The notes under the pieces: generated by a model
Told to the model about the DNA's origin: nothing
Databases searched by the model: none
The model's input: only the letters and a program-made list of their open reading frames with translations
Part shown: piece after piece, positions 21,378 through 31,868 of the stretch
Layout: the number at the start of each line of letters is the position of its first letter
How positions within the stretch are numbered: the stretch's first letter is position 1
NCBI GenBank assembly: GCA_903865895.1
Contig: CAIPLM010000014.1
Coordinates: 1 to 64,000, forward strand
Origin: an uncultured Rhodospirillales bacterium
GTDB lineage: Bacteria > Pseudomonadota > Alphaproteobacteria > Acetobacterales > Acetobacteraceae
Length of the DNA: 64,000 nucleotides
Direction of reading: 5' to 3'
Position numbers and translations under genes: made by a program

Positions 21378-21989
21378 ATGTCGACCCAGACCCTCCTGCT
21401 CTACATAGCCGCGGCAATCGGCCTCGCGGTGACGCCCGGGCCGAACTCCCTGCTCGCCATCACCCATGGCGCCCTGCACGGCCATCGCCGCACCTTGTTC
21501 ACCGCCGGGGGCAGCGCGCTCGGCTTCATCGCGCTGATTTCGCTCTCCCTGCTCGGCGTCGGCGCGCTGCTCGCCGCCTCGGCGCAGGCGCTGACGGTGC
21601 TGAAATTCGCCGGTGGCGCCTATCTCATCTTCCTCGGCATCCAGCTCTGGCGCGCCCCGCCGCTGCGGCTCGAAACCGTGGCGGCAACCGGGACGGCCTC
21701 GGCGGCCTCGCTGTTCCATGCCGGGCTGCTGACCGCGATTTCCAACCCCAAGGCGCTGCTGTTCTACGGCGCCTTCCTGCCGCAATTCCTCGACCCCGCG
21801 CGCGACCTCGCCCCCCAGGCGGTGACGATGACGGCGATTTTCGTCGTGGTGGAATACCTCACCGAATACCTGCTCGCCTTGCTCGCCCACCGCATCCGCC
21901 CCCTGCTGGAGCGGGCCGGGCGGCGGTTCAACCGGGTGTGCGGCGGGATGTTCATCGCCATGGGTGTGGCGCTGCCGCTGGGGCGGTAA
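21378..21989 (+). CDS. LysE/RhtB-family exporter
   Basis: AAAIGLAVTPGPNSLLAITHGALHGHRRTLFTAGGSALGF. Confidence 0.93.
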   Translation: MSTQTLLLYIAAAIGLAVTPGPNSLLAITHGALHGHRRTLFTAGGSALGFIALISLSLLGVGALLAASAQALTVLKFAGGAYLIFLGIQLWRAPPLRLETVAATGTASAASLFHAGLLTAISNPKALLFYGAFLPQFLDPARDLAPQAVTMTAIFVVVEYLTEYLLALLAHRIRPLLERAGRRFNRVCGGMFIAMGVALPLGR

Positions 21990-22119
21990 AACCCGCCCGC
22001 GCGGTCGGCAATGCTCCATTGCGTAATGCAACTGCGCCGGTTAGCGTTCCACATCCGGTGTCCAAGCCGGCTAACGAGCGATCCCGCAAAAAGGGACGCC
22101 GCGGGAAGGGAACGAAGCC

Positions 22120-23490
22120 ATGAGCACGACAACGGCGGGCAACGCCGAAGTGGGGCCTTTCGAACGCCCCTACATGCAATCGGAGGCGTATCGGAACGCC
22201 CGAGACCCCAGTAAGATCACCAAGACCCACTACCACATCGCCGTCGCCAACGGGCTCGGCTGGGCGTTCGACGGCATGGACGGCATCCTGTTCGGCCTCG
22301 CCGCGCCGCTGATGATCAAGGAATTCGCCGTCGATATCCCGACTTGGCGGTCGATCGGGCAGATCGCGCTGATCCTCGGCATCCCCGGCATTTATTTCTG
22401 GCCGTGGCTCGCAGACAAGTTCGGCCGCCGCACCCTGCTGGCGATAAACATCGCGATGTTCTCGCTGATGATGCCGCTGGTCGCCCTCGCGCCGACGCTG
22501 ATGCTGTTCATCATCGCCCGCGTGCTGACCAATTTCGCGCTCAACGGCGAGTGGGCGCTGGGCTCGCTGCTGGTGGCCGAAACCTGGCCGGCCCATCTGC
22601 GCGGCCGGGTGCTCAGCATCAGCCGCGGCACCTGGTGCTTCGGCACCGCGACCGCCGGGCTGATCACCACCTTCATCATGGCGACCTATGGCTGGCGCTG
22701 GGCCATCGCGGTGCCGGGCGTGATCGCGCTGCTCGCGGTCTATGTGCGGGCGAAATGCCCGGAATCGCCCTACTGGGTGCAAACCCAGGAGCGCAAACGG
22801 CAGATCGCCGCCAAGCGCGCCGCCGGCGAGGCGGTCAGCGAGGCGGATGCGAGCTGGCAGAAGAAGGCCGACAAGATCGCGGTCATGCAGCTTTTCCAGC
22901 CTGATCTGCGGCGCTCCACTTTCGTCGCGATCTTCGTCGCCTGCTGCTCGACGGCCATCTACGGCACCGTGGGCGGCTGGATGGCCTATTACCTCAACGT
23001 CGAGATGAAGTGGCCGACCGCGGAATACGGGCTGTTCTACACCTGCTGGGGCCTGGTCGGCTTCCTCGGGCTGCTCGCCGCCGGCATGATCTCGGACTGG
23101 ATCGGCCGCCGCCTCGCCTTCATCGTCATGCTGGTCGAGGGCGCGATCTTCATCGGCCTGTGGGCGAGCACGCGCGACCACACGCTGCTGTGGGTCTACG
23201 GGCTGCTGTGGTCGATCGGCTTCCTCGGCTTCTGGGGCCCCTCGATGACCATCACCGCCGAAGTGTTCCCCACCCGCATCCGCGGCGCGGCGAACGGCGT
23301 GGTCTGGGCGATCGCCTGGCTGGTCGGCTTCGTCCTGTGGCCCTTCGTCACCGTCTGGCTGCAGCAGACCACCGGCTCCTTCTACGCCTCGTTCATGACG
23401 ATCCCGGTGCTGATGGCGTTCATGGCCATCGGTGTGTGGTTCTTCGTGCCGGAGCATGGCGGCAAGACGCTGGACGAAATCAGCGTTTGA
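22120..23490 (+). CDS. MFS transporter
   Basis: NGLGWAFDGMDGILFGLAAP, WLADKFGRRTLL, SDWIGRRLAFIV; about 12 hydrophobic segments. Confidence 0.93.
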   Translation: MSTTTAGNAEVGPFERPYMQSEAYRNARDPSKITKTHYHIAVANGLGWAFDGMDGILFGLAAPLMIKEFAVDIPTWRSIGQIALILGIPGIYFWPWLADKFGRRTLLAINIAMFSLMMPLVALAPTLMLFIIARVLTNFALNGEWALGSLLVAETWPAHLRGRVLSISRGTWCFGTATAGLITTFIMATYGWRWAIAVPGVIALLAVYVRAKCPESPYWVQTQERKRQIAAKRAAGEAVSEADASWQKKADKIAVMQLFQPDLRRSTFVAIFVACCSTAIYGTVGGWMAYYLNVEMKWPTAEYGLFYTCWGLVGFLGLLAAGMISDWIGRRLAFIVMLVEGAIFIGLWASTRDHTLLWVYGLLWSIGFLGFWGPSMTITAEVFPTRIRGAANGVVWAIAWLVGFVLWPFVTVWLQQTTGSFYASFMTIPVLMAFMAIGVWFFVPEHGGKTLDEISV

Positions 23491-23498
23491 TAGCGCTC

Positions 23499-23522
23499 CC
23501 CCTCCCGCCTTGGCGGGAGGGG
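23499..23522. terminator. stem-loop between convergent genes
   Basis: CCCCTCCCGCC TT GGCGGGAGGGG, perfect 11-bp inverted repeat, no T tract. Confidence 0.45.
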
Positions 23523-23523
23523 A

Positions 23524-24429
23524 TTACGCCGGGCGTTCCCAGACGAACGTGAGTTCGTGCTTATTATGGAACAGGTGCATCAGCCTGCCACCGGGAATGG
23601 CGGCGAAGGCGTCGGCGGCATCATGGTCGGTCGCGCCCTGGAACTTCACCGTGCAGACAATCCGCCGCGCCGCAGCGGCCGCGATCCAGGCCTTGACCAG
23701 GGCCAGCAGCCGGTCCGGGTAGGCGATGATGTCGCTGAACAGCCAGTCGACCTTCTCGGGCGCCAGTCCAAACGCCGATTCGCGGCGTAGCGTGACACCG
23801 GGCATGGCGGCCACATGGGGGTCGAGATCGGCGCGGTCAATCGCCGTCACCGTGGCGCCGAGCCGGGCGATCGCCCAGGTCCAGCCACCGGGCGAGGCGC
23901 CGAGATCGATGCAGCGCTCGCCGGGCACCGGCCAGGCGCCGATGCGGGTGCAGGCCTCCCACAGCTTGAGATAGGCGCGGCTGGGCGGGCCGGTGCGATC
24001 CTCGAGGAAGCGGCATTCGCCGTTGATGAAGGGGCTCGTCTTGGTCGGGCTCGCCAGCATGCGGTCGGGCGCAAGCAGGGTCCAGCCGCCGAGATGGGCG
24101 CTGGGCGCCGCCTCCGGGAAAACCAGCGGCCGCGCCTTCACCGGCGGCAGCCGCTCGGTGATCAGCGCCATACGGCGATGATGCCCCACACCGTAGGACG
24201 CCCAGTTGCGCTGCATCGCCCGCAGCGCATCGGCGGCCTGCTTCACCGAGGGCACCTCGATCTCGCGCGGCGCGGTCCAGACATCGAGCGCCCAAACGGC
24301 CGGAACCGGCGGCTCAAGCGAGAGCGCCAGCAGCCCGTGCCAGGCCGCGATGCTCACGCCGCGCCGTGTCAGCTCCTCGGTGAGCGTTCCCTCCAGCCCT
24401 TCGGCTGCCAGATAGGCGGCGCCGATCAC
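23524..24429 (-). CDS. FtsJ/RlmM-like SAM-dependent RNA 2'-O-methyltransferase
   Basis: CIDLGASPGGWTWAIARLGATVTAIDRADL; GTG start inferred from GTGA overlap with the upstream gene. Confidence 0.8.
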   Translation of the reverse strand: MIGAAYLAAEGLEGTLTEELTRRGVSIAAWHGLLALSLEPPVPAVWALDVWTAPREIEVPSVKQAADALRAMQRNWASYGVGHHRRMALITERLPPVKARPLVFPEAAPSAHLGGWTLLAPDRMLASPTKTSPFINGECRFLEDRTGPPSRAYLKLWEACTRIGAWPVPGERCIDLGASPGGWTWAIARLGATVTAIDRADLDPHVAAMPGVTLRRESAFGLAPEKVDWLFSDIIAYPDRLLALVKAWIAAAAARRIVCTVKFQGATDHDAADAFAAIPGGRLMHLFHNKHELTFVWERPA

Positions 24430-24794
24430 CGGCGGCGGGTCAACGCGGAGAGCGCGACGAACAGCCAGCCCAGCATCATCACCGTGCCGCCCGCCGGCGC
24501 GATGGCGGGCATGCGCAGTTCGGCCAGCGCATGGGCATAGATGCCGCCGCTGAACAGGACGATGCCAACGAAGAAACACCACCCGGCGATCTGCACCATC
24601 AGCCCGCCGCGTGGCGCCCAAACGGCGCAGAACAGCAGGGCCAGCGCGTGCCACCCCTGCATCTGCACCGCACTGCGCACCGCGGCCAGGGCCGCCGGAT
24701 CGAGCCTGCTGGCAAGCATGTGCGCCGAAGCGGCGGACATCGCCACCGCCGCCAGCCCCGTCAAAGCCCCGAGAAAAACAAACACCCGTTCCAT
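24426..24794 (-). CDS. DUF423 small integral membrane protein
   Basis: GALTGLAAVAMSAASAHML, LFCAVW, GIVLFSGGIYAHAL. Confidence 0.9.
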   Translation of the reverse strand: MERVFVFLGALTGLAAVAMSAASAHMLASRLDPAALAAVRSAVQMQGWHALALLFCAVWAPRGGLMVQIAGWCFFVGIVLFSGGIYAHALAELRMPAIAPAGGTVMMLGWLFVALSALTRRR

Positions 24795-24856
24795 ATCGCA
24801 TCACCGTGTTCGGCCGCCCGGTTTCGCCGGTGCTGGCCCCCGTGTACACTAGAACG

Positions 24857-25804
24857 ATGAACAACGGTGATCTGTTCCCCGAAATCGCACCTTTCGCCAC
24901 CGGCCACCTGCCGCTGACGGACGGACATGTCATGTACTGGGAGCAGGTGGGCAACCCGCACGGGGTGCCGGTGCTGTTCCTGCACGGCGGCCCAGGCGCC
25001 GGGGCGGGCCCTGTGCACCGGCGATTTTTCGACCCCTCGTACTGGCGCGTCATCGTGTTCGACCAGCGCGGCAGCGGACGCTCCCGGCCGCTGGCCAGCA
25101 CGGCGGGCAACACCACGCCGAACCTGATCGCCGATATCGAGGCGCTACGGCGGCATCTCGGCATAGCCCGCTTCCTGCTGTTTGGCGGCTCCTGGGGCTC
25201 CACTTTGGCGCTCGCCTATGCCCAGGCGTATCCCGACCGGGTGACCGGCTGCGTGCTGCGCGGCATCTTCCTCGGGCGGCCCAGTGAGCTCGACTGGTTT
25301 CTGTACGGCCTCGCCAATGTATTCCCCGAGGCCCATGCCGCCTTCGCCGGACATCTGCCGGTTGAGGAGCGGTCGGACCTCCTGGGCAATTACCTGCGCC
25401 GCCTGACCGACCCGCACCCCGCCGTGCATATGCCGGCCGCCCGCGCGTGGTCGCTCTATGAGGGCTCGTGCAGCACGCTGATGCCCAATCACGACAGCGC
25501 GGCCTCCTTCGCCGCCGATCGCGCCTCGCTCGGCCTCGCGCGGCTTGAGGCGCATTACTTCGCCCATGGCCTGTTCCTCGAGGAGGGCGGGTTGCTCGGC
25601 GGGATGGAGCGTATCGCCCATATCCCGGCGGCGATCATCCAGGGCCGCTACGACATGATCTGCCCCGCCCGCTCGGCGTTCGACCTGGCGGCCGCATGGC
25701 CGGCGGCGGAGCTGACGGTGATCCCCGATGCCGGGCATTCCGCCCTGGAGCCCGGCACCCGCCGCGCCCTGGTGGCCGCGGTGGAACGCTTCCGCACCCA
25801 TTAA
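24857..25804 (+). CDS. pip: prolyl aminopeptidase (proline iminopeptidase)
   Basis: VLFLHGGPGAGAGPVHRRFFDPSYWRVIVFDQRGSGRS, FGGSWGSTLALAYAQ. Confidence 0.96.
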   Translation: MNNGDLFPEIAPFATGHLPLTDGHVMYWEQVGNPHGVPVLFLHGGPGAGAGPVHRRFFDPSYWRVIVFDQRGSGRSRPLASTAGNTTPNLIADIEALRRHLGIARFLLFGGSWGSTLALAYAQAYPDRVTGCVLRGIFLGRPSELDWFLYGLANVFPEAHAAFAGHLPVEERSDLLGNYLRRLTDPHPAVHMPAARAWSLYEGSCSTLMPNHDSAASFAADRASLGLARLEAHYFAHGLFLEEGGLLGGMERIAHIPAAIIQGRYDMICPARSAFDLAAAWPAAELTVIPDAGHSALEPGTRRALVAAVERFRTH

Positions 25805-25829
25805 CCCCCCACAGAGAGTGAACGCAGCG

Positions 25830-26729
25830 ATGAAAACCGGCGTTATCGGCCTCGGCACCATGGGTATGGGGGCGGCACTCAGCCTCGTCCGGGAAGGCCA
25901 CGAGACCCATGGCTGCGATCTGCGGGAGAGCGCCCGCGCCGAACTGGCGGCGGCCGGAGGCCACGCGGTGGCCAGCCCCGCCGAGCTGCCGGCGGACATC
26001 GAAACCCTGGTGCTGTTCGTCGTCAACGCCGCCCAGGCGGAGGACGTGCTGTTCGGCGCCACTGGGTGCGCCGCCCGCCTTGCCCCCGGCACCATCGTGC
26101 TCGGCTGCGTCACCATCGCCCCCGAAGCCGCGCGGAGCCTCGGTGCCAAGCTCGCTGCGCAGGGGCTGGTGTTTCTCGATACCCCGGTCTCCGGCGGTTT
26201 CGCCGCCGCGCGGGGCGGCACCATGACGGTGATGGCTTCCGGACCCGATGCCGGCTTCATCCGCGCCCAGCCGGTGCTGGATGCCATCGCGGCCAAAGTC
26301 TGGCGCCTCGGCGAGGAGGTCGGCACCGGCAGCACGGTCAAAATGGTCAACCAGCTGCTCGCCGGCGTGCATATCGCCACCGCCGCCGAGGCGATGGCGC
26401 TCGGCATCCGCGCCGGGGCCGACCCGCAGGTGCTGTTCGACGTGATCTCCACCTCCGCCGGCTCGTCCTGGATGTTCCAGAACCGGGTGCCGCATATCCT
26501 GGCCGGCGACGACACGCCGCTCTCCTCGGTGAACATCTTCGTCAAGGACCTCGGCATCGTGCTCGACCAGGCGCGCGCGCTCACCTTCCCGCTGCCGATG
26601 GCCTCGGCCGCCCACCAGTTATTCCTCGCCGCCGCCGCCAACGGCCAGGGCATGCGTGACGACGCCTTCGTCATCCGCGTCTGGCAGGCGCTGGCCGGGA
26701 TCGCCCTGCCGGAGAAATCCGAACCGTGA
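25830..26729 (+). CDS. beta-hydroxyacid (3-hydroxyisobutyrate-type) dehydrogenase
   Basis: TGVIGLGTMGMGAALSL, DTPVSGGFAAARGGTMTVMASG, VKMVNQLLAG. Confidence 0.93.
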   Translation: MKTGVIGLGTMGMGAALSLVREGHETHGCDLRESARAELAAAGGHAVASPAELPADIETLVLFVVNAAQAEDVLFGATGCAARLAPGTIVLGCVTIAPEAARSLGAKLAAQGLVFLDTPVSGGFAAARGGTMTVMASGPDAGFIRAQPVLDAIAAKVWRLGEEVGTGSTVKMVNQLLAGVHIATAAEAMALGIRAGADPQVLFDVISTSAGSSWMFQNRVPHILAGDDTPLSSVNIFVKDLGIVLDQARALTFPLPMASAAHQLFLAAAANGQGMRDDAFVIRVWQALAGIALPEKSEP

Positions 26730-27361
26730 TCCGCCTGCTCGCCCTGCTGCTGCTGCTCGCCGGCTGCGTATCGCCGGCGCCGAAACCCACCGATCCGCCC
26801 CAGGTGGCCGACGCTACGATCTACGTTCTGCTGCATGACGACTGGCACACGGAGGTCTCGATTCCCGCCCGCCGCATCACCGGCGAGCTCACCCGGCTCA
26901 ACAGCATCTTCCCCGGCGCCGGCTATTTCAGCTTCGGCTTCGGCGAGCGGCTCTACATGCAGAAGGTGAAGACCGACACGCTCGACATGATCACCGCCAT
27001 CTTCCCCGGGCCCGGCGCGCTGCTCACCACCGCGCTCGTCGGCTCGCCGGCCGAGATGTACACCGATGTCGAGATGGTGCCGATCCACGTCACCCAGGCC
27101 GAACTCGACCGGCTTGCCGACTTCCTCTGGGACAGCTTCGAAAAATCGCCCGACGGCGCGCTCAACCGCCTCGGCGAAGGAGCCTTCCCCGGATACGTCT
27201 TCTACGGCGCAGCGCCGACATATTCCGGCTTCTACACGTGCAACACCTGGACGATCGACGCCCTGGACAAGGCCGGTCTCGATGCCGACGCTGCTGGCGT
27301 GCTGTTCGCCTCACAAGCCATGGCCCGCGCCCGGATGATCGCGAGGCGTGCTGGGCGTTGA
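26726..27361 (+). CDS. DUF2459 lipoprotein
   Basis: LLAGC lipobox; HDDWHTEVSIPA, YNTWT-like CNTWTIDAL; ATGA overlap with preceding gene. Confidence 0.85.
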   Translation: MIRLLALLLLLAGCVSPAPKPTDPPQVADATIYVLLHDDWHTEVSIPARRITGELTRLNSIFPGAGYFSFGFGERLYMQKVKTDTLDMITAIFPGPGALLTTALVGSPAEMYTDVEMVPIHVTQAELDRLADFLWDSFEKSPDGALNRLGEGAFPGYVFYGAAPTYSGFYTCNTWTIDALDKAGLDADAAGVLFASQAMARARMIARRAGR

Positions 27362-27385
27362 ACCAAGTTTTGGGTTCGGAGGACG

Positions 27386-28975
27386 CTAGCGCAGGGTGAT
27401 GCGGCCGTCTGGGATCGGTGGCATAGTCCCCCGTTCGATCGCGGCGACGACGGCGGCATCGAGAGCCGTTCCTCCGTCATAAGGGTTCTCGGCGCGGTCG
27501 CGGAGCGCGACGTATCCATCGCCACCGGAGCGCATGAAATTGTTGGTGACGACCTTGTAGCGGCGCGCAGGGTCGATCGCCTGAAAGCTGCCGTCGGGCT
27601 GCCGGAGTTCGAGACGCAGAATACGGCGGTTGGCGCTGTCCCATTCCACCCGGGCGCCGGCGATTTGCGGGAATGCGCCGGCGCCACTGCGGCCGAGGCC
27701 GTTGGCGAGCGCGGCGGCGAGATCGGCGCCGGTAAGGGTCAGCGTGGCGATGGTGTTGCCGAAGGGCAGCATGGTCATCACGTCGCCAAGGGTGATGGTG
27801 CCGCCGGGCTGCCCGGTACGGATGCCGCCGCCGTTCATCAGCGCAATATCGGCATCATGCACCACGGCCAGCATGGATTCGGCGACGAAATTGCCCAGCG
27901 CGCATTCGGCAGTCTTACATGCCGCATTGTCGAGCGGGGCGGGGAGCTGGCCGATCGGGCGCTTCCGCACGGCATCGAGGCGGTTGGCGTAGGAGGCCAC
28001 GATACGCGCGACCTCCGGATGCTCCGGTAAATCCAGCCCGACATGGCGGCAATCACCACCATAGGCGACTGGGCGGAAATCACCGTCGAGATCGAGGTCG
28101 AGCCTGCCGAAATAGCGGCCATAAGCTGCGGCCTGGACCACGACGGCGGAGCCGGCCGCCCCGGTCATCGCCTGATGTGCGGGCCCGGCGGCGCCGGCTT
28201 CGCTGTCCGAGAGCAGCGTATGCGAGTGCCCGCCGACGAAGACATCGACGCCGGGGATCTGCCCGGCCAGCGCGTAGTCCATGCCGACGCCGAGATGGGA
28301 GAGTGCGATTACCAGATGCGCCCCCTGCGCCCGCAAGGCCGCCGCTGAAGCGGCCAGCGCCGGGCCGGGCGGCTTGAACGTCACGTTAGGGCCGGGTGAC
28401 GAACTGGTCGCCGCCTCCAGTGTGGTGAGGCCCACCACGCCGATCCTGATCGGCCCCTTCTCCAGCAGCACATGCGGGCGCAGCTTGCCGGCCAGATCGC
28501 GATCGGCCGAGGCGTCAATATTGGCGGAGAGCACCGGGAAACGCGCAGCGCCAACAAAGGCGGCGAGGGTGGCCGGGCCGTTGTCGAATTCGTGGTTCCC
28601 CACCGTCATCGCCTCGGTGCCGAGCGCGTGCATCACCGCCAACTCCACCTCGCCATGCCAGGCGGTGTAGAACAGGCTGCCCTGGAACTGGTCGCCGGCA
28701 TCGAGCAGCAGCACACTCCGTCCCGCAGCTTCAGCGGCCGCCCGTTCCGCCGCGAGTGCACTCGCCAGCCGTGCCGCGCCGCCGAAGCAGCCCTCACGCG
28801 CCTGATCGGCCCGGCACGTCAGGGCCCGCGCGTCGACCGCTTCGTGGCGCGAATGGAAGTCGTTCATGTGCAGGATGGTCAGCTTGTGGGCGGTATCCCC
28901 CCAGGCGAGACGGCGCATGGGAAGTGTGGCGAGGCTCCCCAGCCCGGCCAGCAGCGCGCGGCGACGGATCGACAT
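27386..28975 (-). CDS. bifunctional metallophosphatase/5'-nucleotidase
   Basis: Signal peptide; KLTILHMNDFHSRHEAV, LLDAGDQFQGSLF, VGNHEFDNG, NGGGIRTG, NNFMRSGGDGY. Confidence 0.95.
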   Translation of the reverse strand: MSIRRRALLAGLGSLATLPMRRLAWGDTAHKLTILHMNDFHSRHEAVDARALTCRADQAREGCFGGAARLASALAAERAAAEAAGRSVLLLDAGDQFQGSLFYTAWHGEVELAVMHALGTEAMTVGNHEFDNGPATLAAFVGAARFPVLSANIDASADRDLAGKLRPHVLLEKGPIRIGVVGLTTLEAATSSSPGPNVTFKPPGPALAASAAALRAQGAHLVIALSHLGVGMDYALAGQIPGVDVFVGGHSHTLLSDSEAGAAGPAHQAMTGAAGSAVVVQAAAYGRYFGRLDLDLDGDFRPVAYGGDCRHVGLDLPEHPEVARIVASYANRLDAVRKRPIGQLPAPLDNAACKTAECALGNFVAESMLAVVHDADIALMNGGGIRTGQPGGTITLGDVMTMLPFGNTIATLTLTGADLAAALANGLGRSGAGAFPQIAGARVEWDSANRRILRLELRQPDGSFQAIDPARRYKVVTNNFMRSGGDGYVALRDRAENPYDGGTALDAAVVAAIERGTMPPIPDGRITLR

Positions 28976-29092
28976 GGCGATATTCCTTATCCGACGGGGC
29001 GCAAAACCCGGCCGTCCCCTTGCCTTCCGGCGCTGGAGGGACGATGTAGCAACCGGACCCTGATAGTCCCCTTTCAACCCGAGGGTAGCCCG

Positions 29093-29650
29093 ATGTTTAT
29101 CGAGACCGAAAGCACGCCGAACCCCGCGACCCTGAAATTTCTCCCGGGCCGCGACGTTATGGGCACCGGCACCGCCGACTTCGCGACCGCGATGGCTGCC
29201 GACCGCAGCCCCCTGGCGGCTGACATCTTCGCCCATCCCGGCGTGGTGCGCGTTTTCCTTGGCGCCGACTTCGTCACCGTCACCAAGTCCGACGCCGCGA
29301 CCTGGCAGGGCCTGAAGCCGCTGATCCTCGGCACCATCATGGAGCACTTCGTTGCCGGCCGCCCGGTTATCCTCGGTGAGGATGCTGCGGCTGAAGAGGA
29401 CACGCTGCCGGAGGACGCCGAAATCGTGGCGCAAATCAAGGAATTGCTCGATACCCGCGTCCGTCCGGCGGTGGCCGGTGATGGCGGCGACATCGTCTTC
29501 CGCGGCTTCCGTGACGGCATCGTGCGGTTGCACATGCAGGGCGCCTGCTCCGGCTGCCCCTCCTCCTCGGCGACGCTGAAGCACGGCATCGAGAACATGC
29601 TGCGCCATTACGTGCCGGAGGTTCGCCAGGTCGAGCAGGTGATGTTCTGA
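29093..29650 (+). CDS. NifU-family Fe-S cluster scaffold protein
   Basis: [62 protein letters not shown]. Confidence 0.97.
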   Translation: MFIETESTPNPATLKFLPGRDVMGTGTADFATAMAADRSPLAADIFAHPGVVRVFLGADFVTVTKSDAATWQGLKPLILGTIMEHFVAGRPVILGEDAAAEEDTLPEDAEIVAQIKELLDTRVRPAVAGDGGDIVFRGFRDGIVRLHMQGACSGCPSSSATLKHGIENMLRHYVPEVRQVEQVMF

Positions 29651-30237
29651 TGGCTCTCGATGCCGCCGCGCTCGACGCGCTGTTCCGCGAGGCTCGCACC
29701 CACAACGCCTGGACCGACCAGCCAGTCACCGATGACGATCTGCGGGCGGCGTTCGACCTGATGAAAATGGCCCCAACCTCGGCCAACTGCGCGCCGGCGC
29801 GCTTCGTCTTCATCCGCACGCCCGAGGGGAAGGAAAAACTGAAGCCCGCGCTCTCCGCCGGCAACCTCGCCAAGACCATGGCCGCGCCGGTGACCGTGAT
29901 CGTGGCGCACGACCCGCATTTCTACGACCACCTCTACAAGCTTTTCCCGCACAATGCGGACGCGAAGAGCTGGTTTTCCGGCAACTACTCGCTGGCCGAG
30001 GAAACTGCGATGCGCAACGGCTCGCTCCAGGGCGCTTATTTCATCCTGGCCGCGCGTGCTGTTGGGCTCGATTGCGGCCCGATGTCCGGCTTCGACAAAT
30101 CCAAAGTCGAAAGCGCCTTCCTGTGGGACCGCGGCTGGAAGTGCAACTTCCTCATCAACCTCGGCCACGGCGACCCGGCCGCCGTGCACCCGCGCGGCCC
30201 ACGCTTCAATTTCGACGAGGTCTCCATCCTGGCGTAG
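29650..30237 (+). CDS. rutE: malonic semialdehyde reductase/nitroreductase-like (RutE/HadB family)
   Basis: [59 protein letters not shown]. Confidence 0.92.
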   Translation: MALDAAALDALFREARTHNAWTDQPVTDDDLRAAFDLMKMAPTSANCAPARFVFIRTPEGKEKLKPALSAGNLAKTMAAPVTVIVAHDPHFYDHLYKLFPHNADAKSWFSGNYSLAEETAMRNGSLQGAYFILAARAVGLDCGPMSGFDKSKVESAFLWDRGWKCNFLINLGHGDPAAVHPRGPRFNFDEVSILA

Positions 30238-30238
30238 C

Positions 30239-30256
30239 GCGCCGCCCCGGCGGCGC
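30239..30256. terminator. stem-loop between convergent genes
   Basis: GCGCCGCC CC GGCGGCGC followed by TTCT. Confidence 0.5.
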
Positions 30257-30258
30257 TT

Positions 30259-31695
30259 CTACCCGATCCGCGAATGCCCGCTCAACTCGGTCGCCGCCGT
30301 GCGCGGCATGGTGAGCGCGAGTGGGGCGGCGCAGAGCGAGACCAGCGAGACCACGAGGAAAGCGGTCGAGAAATCGGCCAGAACCGGCGTTGCGTGGTCG
30401 GTGATCGCCATGGTGATGGTGAGCGAGGCGGCGGCAACCGATACGCCGAGGGTGAGTGAGATCTGCTGCATGGCCGAATAGAAGCCGGTGGCCGAGCTCA
30501 TGCGGTCCCGCGGCACATCGGCATAGGCGAGCGCGTTGTAGGCGGTGAATTGAAGGGACCGGAAGAACCCGCCCGAGAGCAGCGCCGCGTAGATCAGGAA
30601 CACCGGCCAACCCGGGGTGAACCACGCGCACAGCGAAAGCAGGAACGCCGAAAGAATGGCGTTGTAGACCAGCGTATCGCGGAACCCGAGGCGGCGGAGC
30701 GCCGTGGTCGCCGCGGGCTTCATCACCAGGGCGCCGAGCGAGCTCGCAAAGGTGATGAGGCCGGATTGCGCGGCGGATTGCCCGAAGGCGAGCTGCAGCA
30801 TCATCGGCAGCAGGAACGGGATGGCCCCGATCCCGATGCGAAAGAGTGTCCCCGCGATCAAGGCCACCGCGAAGGTGCGAATGCGCAGCAGCGTGAAATC
30901 GATGATCGGGCGCGTATGGCTGCGGGCGTGCAGCACATAGAACACCCCCGCAACCGAACCGACCCCCAGCGAGGCCAGGCTGACCGGCTTCGGCACCACC
31001 CCGCGGCCGAGGGTTTCGAGCCCGAACATCAGCGCGGCGAGCGCCACCGACGAAAAGGCAAATCCCCGCCAATCGAATTTCGCACCTCCGGGCTCCCGCA
31101 CATCTTCGACGAAGAGGGTGACGAGGATAATGCCGAGAATGCCGATCGGGATGTTGATGACGAAGATGTAGCGCCAGGAGAAATACGTCACCACGAAGCC
31201 GCCGAGCGGCGGGCCGAGCACCGGGCCGAGTAGCGCCGGCGTCGACAGCCAAGCCATCGCGGCGACGAGCTCGGATTTCGGCACGGTGCGCAGCAGCAAC
31301 AGGCGCCCCACCGGCACCATCATGGCGCCACCAAACCCCTGGAGGATGCGGGCGCAGACCAGGAAGGGCAGCGAATTGGAACTGCCGCACAGCACGGAGC
31401 CAAGTGTGAACACCATGATCGCCGCTCGGAAGACGGTGCGCGTTCCGAAGCGGTCGGCAAGCCAGCCACTGCACGGGATGAACACGGCAAGGCTCAGCAT
31501 GTAAGAGGTGAGCGCGACGTTCATATGCGTCGGCTCGGCCCCGAAGGCCTTGGCCATGGTGGGCAGGGCTGTCGAAATCACCGTGCTGTCGAGATTCTGC
31601 ATGAACAGCGCGCAGGCGACGATCAACGCCGTCAGGCGGTTCCGCCGCGTACTGCCGGCGGAGCGTTCGGCTTGGGTTCGGGACGCATCGCTCAT
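30259..31695 (-). CDS. MFS transporter, DHA2 (EmrB/QacA-like) drug efflux family
   Basis: MQNLDSTVISTALPTMAKAFG, GWLADRFGTRTVFRAAI, RILQGFGGAMMVPVGRLLLL. Confidence 0.94.
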   Translation of the reverse strand: MSDASRTQAERSAGSTRRNRLTALIVACALFMQNLDSTVISTALPTMAKAFGAEPTHMNVALTSYMLSLAVFIPCSGWLADRFGTRTVFRAAIMVFTLGSVLCGSSNSLPFLVCARILQGFGGAMMVPVGRLLLLRTVPKSELVAAMAWLSTPALLGPVLGPPLGGFVVTYFSWRYIFVINIPIGILGIILVTLFVEDVREPGGAKFDWRGFAFSSVALAALMFGLETLGRGVVPKPVSLASLGVGSVAGVFYVLHARSHTRPIIDFTLLRIRTFAVALIAGTLFRIGIGAIPFLLPMMLQLAFGQSAAQSGLITFASSLGALVMKPAATTALRRLGFRDTLVYNAILSAFLLSLCAWFTPGWPVFLIYAALLSGGFFRSLQFTAYNALAYADVPRDRMSSATGFYSAMQQISLTLGVSVAAASLTITMAITDHATPVLADFSTAFLVVSLVSLCAAPLALTMPRTAATELSGHSRIG

Positions 31696-31868
31696 TCCTC
31701 GCAGCATCGCCGAATGCCGCACGGAAGGCCAATCCGCAGATCGGGACGCTGCTTCAACGTAGGGTTGGAGCAGGCAGACCGCGGGGGAAATGCGGTTTGG
31801 GTTGCCGTGATCGGCGATCTGACCGATACAGGCTGTGATAAGTTCAGCCGCCTTGCCGTGAGAGATCG

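Noticed and set aside
23499-23522. Perfect 11-bp inverted repeat as a mobile-element end
   Set aside because: It sits exactly between convergent stop codons with no second copy or transposase; a terminator-like role is simpler.
23524-25203. 559-aa minus-strand ORF taken as one protein
   Set aside because: Only the C-terminal ~300 aa is the methyltransferase; the N-terminal extension crosses DUF423 and antisense pip. A GTG at 24429 with GTGA overlap is the better start.
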